In this document: piece by piece, positions 20,782-28,717 of the stretch | Layout of the letters: each line of letters starts with the position of its first letter | Position numbering within the stretch: the stretch's first letter is position 1 | DNA from: JBJMQS01 sp045802605 | Lineage (GTDB): Bacteria > Planctomycetota > Planctomycetia > Gemmatales > Gemmataceae | Reading direction: 5' to 3' | DNA: 64,000 bases | Assembly: GCA_045802605.1 (NCBI GenBank) | Contig: JBJMQS010000073.1 | Location: 1-64,000, forward strand | The notes under the pieces: model-generated | Told to the model about the DNA's origin: nothing | The model's database searches: none | What the model saw: only the letters and a program-made list of their open reading frames with translations | Translations under genes and position numbers: made by a program

Positions 20782-21024
20782 GGGGGACCTCGCTGCAAAA
20801 TCGTGGTGTTAAACATCTGCTCCGGTAGACGACGAGCCGACCAGAGCCCCAGTAATCGGAAGTGCGGAAATGTGTTGCCACCCGCCACGTCAGTCTGAGA
20901 AACGGGAAAAAACTTTAGCGGACATTTGCACTGTGGTTTCATGGCGGACCGACGCCGTGGATTGCACTTCATGAGCGTGGGCCAAGAGCATTTCGCTCTG
21001 ACCACGAAGTCTAGGGAGTTTGAA

Positions 21025-21426
21025 ATGTTCAACTTTTTCTCGCGTTTGATTGGGAGTTCGAAAACGTCCAAGAAGTACGTCCCCTCCCGGTCACGATTGT
21101 CGCTGCAGAGCCTCGAAGAGCGCAAGACCCCGTCGGCCTCGCAGTCCGTGCTCGCGGGTGACAACAGCACGGCTGTGATGCGACGTGGCGGCGGAGCCGA
21201 TGATACCGCTAACCACAATACCAATGACGTTCGTGGCCAAAACAGTGGCCGCGGCACCGACGACGCTGCGAATCACAATGCGAACGACGATCGCGGGCGG
21301 CGAAACGGCGGACGCGGCGCTGACGATATTGCGGCGACATCGGCAACCGCGGCTCGTTCCCGTGGCGCGGACGATGCCGCAAACCACAACGCCGGCGACG
21401 ATCGTGGTCGAGGGGGCCGCCGCTGA
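21025..21426 (+). CDS. Small low-complexity exported protein with GADDAANHN repeats (133 aa)
   Basis: The ATG at 21025 is preceded by AGGGAG at 21013-21018; frame-extended upstream starts lack a ribosome site. The N-terminal MFNFFSRLIG and LEERKTPS mark it as a member of the same exported set. The rest is a charged, disordered-looking tail with about four degenerate copies of G-A/T-D-D-x-A-N-H-N-x-x-D-D/V-R-G, rich in Arg, Asp, Asn and Gly. No known domain is recognised. It ends about 100 bases before the second ECF sigma factor on the same strand. Confidence 0.65.
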   Translation: MFNFFSRLIGSSKTSKKYVPSRSRLSLQSLEERKTPSASQSVLAGDNSTAVMRRGGGADDTANHNTNDVRGQNSGRGTDDAANHNANDDRGRRNGGRGADDIAATSATAARSRGADDAANHNAGDDRGRGGRR

Positions 21427-21527
21427 ACGCCTCCGTATAGTGCGAACGGCCTGATGAAACTACGCGACGCCCAAAAGGCGCCGCGTATTTCAACCTCCGA
21501 GTTGCCAAACCGTGTAAATTAGGACGT

Positions 21528-22187
21528 ATGGCTTCATCTTCCCCTGATCGTGGCGGAGAAACCAACGGGCACCACGCAGCGCAACCCAATGATGCGACCC
21601 AGCGGGTTATTTCAGACCAATCGCTTCTAACCCGCGTCGAACACGGTAGCCAGGGTGCGGCTGGCACTCTGTATGAGCGCTACGCCTCCCGCCTGTTGGC
21701 ACTTGCGAAAGCTCGGTGCGGCGACGATCTCCGCTCGCGCGTCGATGCCGAAGACATTGTGCAGTCTGTCTTCGGTAGTTTTTTTCGAGGAGCTTCTCAG
21801 GGCCTATATTCAGTTCCGTCGGGCGATGAGATCTGGGGAGTATTGCTGGTGATCGCTCTGAACAAAATGCGGTCAAAAGGCCGGCATCACAGGTCGGCCA
21901 AGCGCGATGTGCGCAAAACGGTCAGCGGCGATCAGCTATCGCAAAACGGGATCGAGCCACCTGCGACGGACTCTGCGACTCACGCAATGCTGCAAATGGT
22001 AATCGACGAAGTGCTTGCCAAACTTCCAGCAGGCTATCACCAAGTGGTGCGAATGCGTATCGAAGGATATGAAGTGGCTGAGATCGCGGCGAAAACGGGC
22101 CGCTCGTTACGGACGACCGAACGAGTACTCCAAGACTTCCGCGCACGAATCGCTGCGGAATTTGCCGAGGATAGCCACGATGGTTGA
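21528..22187 (+). CDS. ECF-type RNA polymerase sigma factor (219 aa)
   Basis: The second two-region sigma factor. ATG 21528 has AGGA at 21521-21524. Region 2 (LYERYASRLLALAKAR, then VDAEDIVQSVFGSFF) lies at about residues 43-85 and region 4 (LPAGYHQVVRMRIEGYEVAEIAAKTGRSLRTTERVL) at about 165-205. Ala/Gly and Asp-rich ends flank these. The gene overlaps the kinase gene by eight bases (22180-22187), mirroring the pair at 6413-9762. The two sigma factors are diverged from each other, so this is not a recent tandem duplication. Confidence 0.9.
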   Translation: MASSSPDRGGETNGHHAAQPNDATQRVISDQSLLTRVEHGSQGAAGTLYERYASRLLALAKARCGDDLRSRVDAEDIVQSVFGSFFRGASQGLYSVPSGDEIWGVLLVIALNKMRSKGRHHRSAKRDVRKTVSGDQLSQNGIEPPATDSATHAMLQMVIDEVLAKLPAGYHQVVRMRIEGYEVAEIAAKTGRSLRTTERVLQDFRARIAAEFAEDSHDG

Positions 22188-25100
22188 TGCGGCCGTGGAG
22201 CTCGACAGTCGGATTGGGGCCTTCGAGTCAGCCTGGGCAGCAGGCGCTCCTGACCTTTCAGAATTCTTGCCGTCGCCCGACGATTCCCTGTTTTTGCCCT
22301 GCCTCACCGAGTTGATCCGCGTTGACCTGGAGTTTCGCCGCAAACGCGGTCAAGCGGCTCGACTGCAGGACTACGAGGCGTCGTACGCTGACCTCTTCGA
22401 CAACAAATCCATTGTTCGCGAACTGGCCTTCGAGGAATATCGGCTACGAATCGCCAGTGGCGAGGCACCCAACTTACACGAGTATGAAGATCGTTACGGG
22501 ATTGACACGCGCGGATGGCCGGTCCCAAGTCGCTTCGCAACAACGACCGATAACACGGTTGGCCGATATCCCCAAATTGGGGAAACAATCAACGATTTTG
22601 AATTGATCGAAGAGCTGGGCCGGGGTTCATTTGCCAGGGTCTATTTGGCGCAACAGCGCGACCTCGGCGGACGCCCAGTCGCATTGAAGGTATCGACCAA
22701 ATTTAGGGCCGGCGAACCCGAAACGCTGGCACGATTGCAGCACACCCACATTGTCCCGATCTATTCTGCACACCGAAGCGGCCCGTTTGAATTAATCGTG
22801 ATGCCCTTCCTCGGTGCCACCACCTTAGCCGACTTGCTCGGCGGACTGCACAAGCGCTCGACGTGGCCGGCGTCTGGCCAAGCGTTGGCGGACACCATTG
22901 AGTACCGGAATGGTAAGGCACTACCGACTTTACGTGCCGCGACCGATTTCCATCTCTCAGAAGACAGCCGACGCGACAAAGCGGGTGTTGTTTGGCGTAA
23001 GCTCTCTCGCTTCGCTTTCGATGAAGCAGTCCTTTGGATTGGCGCAAGACTCGCTGAAGCGCTCGCCCACGCACATGACCGTGGCATTCTCCACCGCGAT
23101 GTCAAACCGGGAAACGTGCTTTTGACCGATGATGGCCAGCCAATGCTCTTGGACTTCAATTTGGCCGCCTCGACCTCCCAAATTGATTCAAAAATTGGCG
23201 GCACTCCGGCCTACATGGCGCCTGAACAATTGAAATCCATTCACGGCGAGGCGGCCGTCGTCGATGCGCGCTCGGATGTGTATTCTTTGGGGCTCGTGTT
23301 ATTTGAAGTGATGACGGCGCGCCAGCCATTTGCTTTGCCTTCTCCTCTTGATCCCAAGAAGTCGGTTTTGGAATTGATCAAGATTCGGTCGCAACGGCCC
23401 CTGAATCCGAGGTCGTTCAACCAATCGATTTCGCCCAGTTCTGCCTCGATCTTGCTTAAGTGCCTGGAACCCGATCCCGCGAAACGGTATCAATCGGCAG
23501 CCGCACTCGCTGAGGACCTGAACCGGCAACTGAACCATCTGCCCTTGCTGCATGCGCCGGAGCCATCTTGGCCCGTACGGTTTCAGAAATGGCGCCGCCG
23601 GCATCCGCGACTAACATCTTCAGGCTCAGTCGCGGCTATTGCGGCGATGTGCCTCGTCGCCTTGCTGAGCCTGTTGGTGACCCGGCACGAACAGATTCGA
23701 CGTCTGGAATTGGAACAGACCGATTTACTGGCACGTCAATCGGCCACCGACAAATTCCAAAGTTTCCGTCGCGACGCTCAGATCGCCTATCCAATGTTGA
23801 CGATTCATAACCGCGATTCGGAGAAGTCGGCCACGGGTGAACGCCAGGTGCACGACTTGTTGCAGCGCTACAAGGTCATCGACAACTCCGAATGGACGAA
23901 CGATGTATCAGTAACTCATCTCCCCGACGTCGATCGACTCGGGCTTCGTGCTCAAGTGGCGGACATGCTGATGACGTTGGCGCGGGTCCGCGCTGATCGC
24001 GCGATGAATATGTCCACCGGGCCACAACGTGACGCCGAATTGCAATCAGCCCTGTCGGTGATCGATCGCGCGCAAGCAGCCTATCCGCCAGACCTGTTGC
24101 CACGTTCTGTCACAGCGGATCGGGCGGAACTTCTCGCTCATATGGGAAAAACGGTGGAGCTGGTAGAACCTCAAGGCGGGCCAGCGACCGCAGTGCGTGA
24201 CATCTACCTCATTGGCACCGCAGCCCTGGCGCGCGGGAATTATCGCGAGGCGGCGCGCTCGCTGGAAGACGCTGCCCTCCGCGATCCTCGCCAGTTCTGG
24301 GTCTGGTTTAATCTCGGCGTAGCCTACATGGGATTGGGCGACCAAGCTCGGGCCGAGGGCTGTTTCAACGCTGCCATCGCGATAGAGCCGGATCATCCCG
24401 CGGCTCATTTCAATCGGGGACTCACCAAACTCAATCGCGGCTTGAACGCCGGCGCCGAAACCGATTTTGGCAAGGCACTCGATCTCAAGCCGGATTTCAA
24501 AGACGCATTGATCAATCGTGGGATGGCACGCATGGGTCTGTCGCGGTTCGCCGACGCGGAAAGTGACTTTACGAGTGCCCTTAAATTCGAACCCCTCGAA
24601 ACTCGCCTTTTCTTCTTGCGCGCCAACGCGCGCGAAAAGCTCGGCAACACCGCCGGTGCCAACCTGGACCGCGAGGAACTCCTCAGTCGGACCCCAGGCG
24701 ACGAACGCAGTTGGATCACCCGCGGGCTCGCCCGCGCGCCGAAGGATCCGCAAGGCGCGCTCGCTGACTTTGACCAAGCGATCGAACTCAACCCCAAATC
24801 CGTGCCGGCCCTGCAAAATAAGGCGTCGGTCTTGGCCGACCAGCCAGGCCAAACTCAGGCCGCGATCGCTCTTTTGACTACCGCGTTGGAACAGTCACCC
24901 GACTCGCTCCCGACTCTCGCCGGGCGGGCGGTACTGCTTGCTCGCATGGGTGATCGGGCCGCCGCTCATCGCGATGCCGATCGGTGTGTCGAGCATGGCC
25001 CCACTCCCGATATCAATTACCAACTCGCGGGTGTCTACGCGCTGACTTCAACAACGAATTCGGAAGATGCCAGGACCGCCTACCGATTTTTGGCGGATGC

Positions 25101-25230
25101 CCTTCGGCTGGGATATGGTTTCGAACATATCGACAACGATCAGGACCTAAAACCCATCCGGGACACAGAAGAATTCAAGAAGATCGTCACTTCTGCTCGT
25201 GAACTGCAGGGCCGATCCGGCCGGTCATGA
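22180..25230 (+). CDS. Membrane Ser/Thr protein kinase with TPR tail and DFN motif (1016 aa)
   Basis: The start at ATG 22180, overlapping the sigma-factor stop, is chosen over the open-frame extension back to 22015. Residues 1-135 are an N-terminal region rich in acidic helices. The kinase domain runs about 140-455: GRGSFA loop, Lys170 in VALKV, HRDVKPGN (Asp307), GTPAYMAPEQ, and an insert of about 50 residues after the hinge. The metal-binding DFG is DFN (325-327), and the Asp is kept. A hydrophobic segment near 480-501 crosses the membrane. The rest contains clear TPRs around residues 680-960 (e.g. FWVWFNLGVAYMGLGDQARA, AHFNRGLTKLNRGLNAGA). No zinc-finger motif is seen, unlike the first kinase. 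Inferred to regulate the coupled sigma factor. Confidence 0.9.
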   Translation: MVDAAVELDSRIGAFESAWAAGAPDLSEFLPSPDDSLFLPCLTELIRVDLEFRRKRGQAARLQDYEASYADLFDNKSIVRELAFEEYRLRIASGEAPNLHEYEDRYGIDTRGWPVPSRFATTTDNTVGRYPQIGETINDFELIEELGRGSFARVYLAQQRDLGGRPVALKVSTKFRAGEPETLARLQHTHIVPIYSAHRSGPFELIVMPFLGATTLADLLGGLHKRSTWPASGQALADTIEYRNGKALPTLRAATDFHLSEDSRRDKAGVVWRKLSRFAFDEAVLWIGARLAEALAHAHDRGILHRDVKPGNVLLTDDGQPMLLDFNLAASTSQIDSKIGGTPAYMAPEQLKSIHGEAAVVDARSDVYSLGLVLFEVMTARQPFALPSPLDPKKSVLELIKIRSQRPLNPRSFNQSISPSSASILLKCLEPDPAKRYQSAAALAEDLNRQLNHLPLLHAPEPSWPVRFQKWRRRHPRLTSSGSVAAIAAMCLVALLSLLVTRHEQIRRLELEQTDLLARQSATDKFQSFRRDAQIAYPMLTIHNRDSEKSATGERQVHDLLQRYKVIDNSEWTNDVSVTHLPDVDRLGLRAQVADMLMTLARVRADRAMNMSTGPQRDAELQSALSVIDRAQAAYPPDLLPRSVTADRAELLAHMGKTVELVEPQGGPATAVRDIYLIGTAALARGNYREAARSLEDAALRDPRQFWVWFNLGVAYMGLGDQARAEGCFNAAIAIEPDHPAAHFNRGLTKLNRGLNAGAETDFGKALDLKPDFKDALINRGMARMGLSRFADAESDFTSALKFEPLETRLFFLRANAREKLGNTAGANLDREELLSRTPGDERSWITRGLARAPKDPQGALADFDQAIELNPKSVPALQNKASVLADQPGQTQAAIALLTTALEQSPDSLPTLAGRAVLLARMGDRAAAHRDADRCVEHGPTPDINYQLAGVYALTSTTNSEDARTAYRFLADALRLGYGFEHIDNDQDLKPIRDTEEFKKIVTSARELQGRSGRS

Positions 25231-25393
25231 ACCTTCTCACAGAATCCAAATATTTTTTGGCGCACCGGACTGACGTTTGCGGCTGCTCATATCGGACCGT
25301 CCGTCCAAAACGGTTGCCGCATAGGATCCGTGACTGGCTGGCTCTCGCTAATGTGAACCCGACTCGCCACTTAGAACTTTGAAGGATTGACCG

Positions 25394-27421
25394 ATGTCTC
25401 CCCGGTTTTCTCCTCGATTGTGTGAACTGGAAGGCAGGGAAGTTCCCGCCGTTTTTGGGAACCCTTGGCCGTCATCGGATTTGACGATGTCCTTCGCCCC
25501 CGACGGCACCAGCGTCAACGGCGTGGCAAGCCAACTTTCGAGTGCGTTTGCCGGAATTCCCTCGGCGGCCTGGCAGCAAGAAATTCTGCGTGCGATCCAA
25601 ACCTGGGCGGTCGCCGCCAACGTGAATGTGGGGCTGGTGGCCGATCGCGGGCAGGATTTCGGTGTCCCCGGTGTTCCGCAAGGCGATTCCCGGTTTGGTG
25701 ACATTCGCATCGCGGCCGTCCCACTCGACGGGCGTTCCATCGCGCTGGCCACACCATACGACGTGACTGCCGGCACTCGCGCGGGCGACGTGTGGTTCAA
25801 TAGTGCTGCCCCGTTTTCCCTGTCAGGCCCCACCGCTAATAACCTCTATGCCGTGGCCTTGCACGAAGCTGGACATGTTTTCGGCATCGGCGGCAGCAAC
25901 GACCCCGCATCCGCGATGTTCCAACACGCCATGCCGCGTAGCGGACTGAACGCCGCGGACATCACCGCCATTCAGGCGCTCTACGGTGCACGCCGTGCGG
26001 ATCTCTTCGATGCCAAAATGAGCAATGGCTCGCTCGCCACTGCCTCGCAGATCCAAGTCGGTTCCGGCCCTGGCTCATCCGCGGCCGCCAATGTTCTCGC
26101 CGATATCACCAACGCATCCGACGCGGATGTCTACGTCTTTCAAGCCAACAATCTCCGTGGCCGCGGGATGACCGTCAGTGTCAAAGTCAACGGTTTATCT
26201 CTTCTGGTCCCGCGTGTCGAAGTGCTAAACGCAAGTGGCCAAGTGGTCGCTCAAGCCGTCGGGCAGCGGCCTGGCGATGCCAACGTGAACATCTATTTGC
26301 CCCAACCCACCACAGGCGCGACTTATTACGTCCGGGTTACCGGCGGGCGTACGGATGTCTTCGGAATTGGCGCTTATCGCATGCTCGTCACGCCTGACGT
26401 GGCCACGACTCCGGACAATCGCGTCGAATTGCTGAACCCCGACGCCGGCACCAATGACACGATCGCCAACGCCAGCCAGCTCGGTCAGCAATACCTGAGC
26501 GGTACCGGTGCGCGCATTGTTTACAACGTGGCCGCAAGCTTAAACACATCCAGTGATGTTGACTTCTATCGCCTCAAATCACCTCAATCCCAGAACAACG
26601 CGCCGGTGACCATGACCGTCACGGTGTCCGCCTCGGGCGCGAATGGCATGGATCCGGTCGTGGAGGTGTACAACAAGCGCGCTCAGCGAGTGGATGCGCA
26701 GGTCCTCGTTCACGAGGCCGGGAGTTTTACTCTCCAAGTCCTCGGCGCCACCGCCAACGAAGATTACTATGTCGCCGTTCGCCACGCCCATCCCGGCGTA
26801 GCGGCCGTCACCGGCAATTACAACCTCGCGGTGGATTTCCGCACGGCACCAATCGCCCTCACAGAATTTTCTCACGCCAATTTGACCGCGGCCACCCCGT
26901 TGATGACCGGAACGTTCATCGCCAATGAACAGCAGGTGCTTCACGTCATTTTCGATGGGTCGAAAAATCTGCCAAGCATGACCACCGTCGCGCGACTCAC
27001 GATCGTCGATTCGGCTAATGACGTCGTGGATTCTCGTTTGATCTATGCGGGGGATGTCAGGAGTTTGAACCTATCACTTCGGCCCGGCAGCTACCGATAC
27101 ATCATCGGTGCGGGAACCACGAACGGCACGGCACTGAGCGGTTTTCAGTTTTCTCTGTTCGGGATCACGCTGTCCGACCCGATTGGCCCTCGGCCCATTG
27201 ATCCCAACAATCCTTCGGGCAACCCACCCGCACCGGCCACACCAGGCAACGGGCCGATCAAATTACTCCCGCCCGGCACCATCCAGTTGCCTCCCGGCCC
27301 CACCTCGCCACCCTGGTGGCTTTTGCCCCCCACCGATTGGCCCCGTCTCGCGAGCACGAAACTGGGGCTCGTCGCCTCAGCTTCGCTTACGCCGAGCAGA
27401 ACGGTGACGGCACTAGCCTGA
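25394..27421 (+). CDS. Matrixin-like (M10-type) exported protein lacking the third zinc histidine (675 aa)
   Basis: ATG 25394 has AAGGA at 25382-25386. LEGREVPA at residues 12-19 is the shared export motif. Residues about 25-195 resemble the catalytic domain of matrix-type metallopeptidases: HEAGH at 157-161, Gly164, then GGSNDPASAMF with the Met-turn Met175. The position of the third zinc ligand, normally His in HExxHxxGxxH, is Gly167 (codon GGC), so activity is doubtful unless another residue substitutes. The remainder holds at least two PPC-like beta domains (DADVYVFQANNLRG, DVDFYRLKSPQSQ), and the C-terminal 90 residues are Pro-rich. It stands about 160 bases downstream of the second kinase on the same strand. 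Confidence 0.85.
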   Translation: MSPRFSPRLCELEGREVPAVFGNPWPSSDLTMSFAPDGTSVNGVASQLSSAFAGIPSAAWQQEILRAIQTWAVAANVNVGLVADRGQDFGVPGVPQGDSRFGDIRIAAVPLDGRSIALATPYDVTAGTRAGDVWFNSAAPFSLSGPTANNLYAVALHEAGHVFGIGGSNDPASAMFQHAMPRSGLNAADITAIQALYGARRADLFDAKMSNGSLATASQIQVGSGPGSSAAANVLADITNASDADVYVFQANNLRGRGMTVSVKVNGLSLLVPRVEVLNASGQVVAQAVGQRPGDANVNIYLPQPTTGATYYVRVTGGRTDVFGIGAYRMLVTPDVATTPDNRVELLNPDAGTNDTIANASQLGQQYLSGTGARIVYNVAASLNTSSDVDFYRLKSPQSQNNAPVTMTVTVSASGANGMDPVVEVYNKRAQRVDAQVLVHEAGSFTLQVLGATANEDYYVAVRHAHPGVAAVTGNYNLAVDFRTAPIALTEFSHANLTAATPLMTGTFIANEQQVLHVIFDGSKNLPSMTTVARLTIVDSANDVVDSRLIYAGDVRSLNLSLRPGSYRYIIGAGTTNGTALSGFQFSLFGITLSDPIGPRPIDPNNPSGNPPAPATPGNGPIKLLPPGTIQLPPGPTSPPWWLLPPTDWPRLASTKLGLVASASLTPSRTVTALA

Positions 27422-27570
27422 GTTTCATTGAGATATTTAGGACGGACCAAGACTGCGATCCCGGTTCACGTATTGAGTGATGCCTTTGTTGGCGCGCCGG
27501 CCGCAATTGGTTGGCTGTCGTCGTTTTTCCCACCATCCGTAGCCGATTGTCTTGTCGTATAACGCCAGAC

Positions 27571-28457
27571 ATGCATCACCGATCTCTTTTCTCGGCATTC
27601 GTCGCGTGCTGTCTAGGCGCCCCGCCCGCCCAGGCCGCTGATGAAACATTCGACTCGAATGGCGTGAAAATTCGCTACGTCACCGCGGGAAAGGGCGAAG
27701 CGGTCGTATTCATCCACGGGTGGTTGACTGACTCCAGCATGTGGGGCGCGGATTGGCTCGGCAACACGAAACTCAAGACCACAGGCGCGGGCGGTTTTCG
27801 ACTGATCGCTTTGGATTGCCGGGGGCATGGCAAAAGCGATAGGCCGCACGACGTCGCCAAGTATGGTCCGGAGATGGCGGCCGACGTCGTGCGGTTGCTC
27901 GATCATCTGAAGATCGAGAAGGCGCATTTGATCGGTTACTCGATGGGATCATACATCGCCGGCAAAGTGGCCGCGACGCATCCAAGCCGCGTGCTCAGTG
28001 TGGTCTACGCGGCCGAAGCACGCTCATCGCCGGAATGAAATCTGAGGCGAAGGATGTCGAGGTATTTGCCAAGGCGGTGGAGGAAGGCAAAGACTTGGGT
28101 GCTTTCATTATCGCGGTCACGCCGCCCGACAAGCCGAAGCCGACCGAAGAACGGGCGAAAGCCATGGCGGATCTTCTTTTTGCCGGCGACGATGTGAAAG
28201 CCTACGCCGCCGCGGGCCGTGGCTTCAAGAATCTCGCTGTGACCGAGGACGAACTGAAGAAGTGCCAGGCGCCGATCCTTTTCATCCACGGAGCGAACGA
28301 GTCCGACGAGGTGAAGGCGCACGTCATCGCGGTGCGCAAGCTGCTCGGCCGCGGCGACGTGAAAATCATCGACAACGGCGACCACATTTCCACGGCTTCC
28401 AAACCCGAATTCGCCGCTGCATTGCTAGCGTTCCTCAACAAGAACAAAAGTAAATGA
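27571..28457 (+). pseudogene. Exported alpha/beta hydrolase interrupted by a one-base frameshift
   Basis: The first part (27571-28038) begins with a signal peptide (HHRSLFSAFVACCLGAPPAQA). It contains FIHGWLTDSSMWG (oxyanion region), DCRGHGKSD and the nucleophile elbow GYSMGS. The second part (28035-28457) begins at an ATG overlapping the TGA by four bases and carries the remaining fold: ILFIHGANESDEV and the His motif NGDHIST. Adding one C after about 28021 joins VVYAAEA to PLIAGMKSEAKDVEV without a break, so the two halves were one reading frame. Either the gene is a recent pseudogene or the base is a sequencing error. Substrate unknown. Confidence 0.75.
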
Positions 28458-28717
28458 GTGGGCGAGGAAATGGACGAGGTCATTGGCGGCGCGAAGCCGC
28501 ACGACGATTTCTGCTGGGGCTCCCTCATTCGATCCCGGCCAAGCGTGTATCAGACTTTTTCATTTGGCCCATTGGCTCGGTAACATGCTGTTTTTTCTGG
28601 AGTTTTTTGCAGGGGGGCTTTCATATAACCGCCTGAGAGCCTCCGAGCGGGTCCCGAAGTGGGGCCACCGCGGTCTAATCGTCTCAATTGCGACATGTCT
28701 TGTTCCAGGAGATGCAC

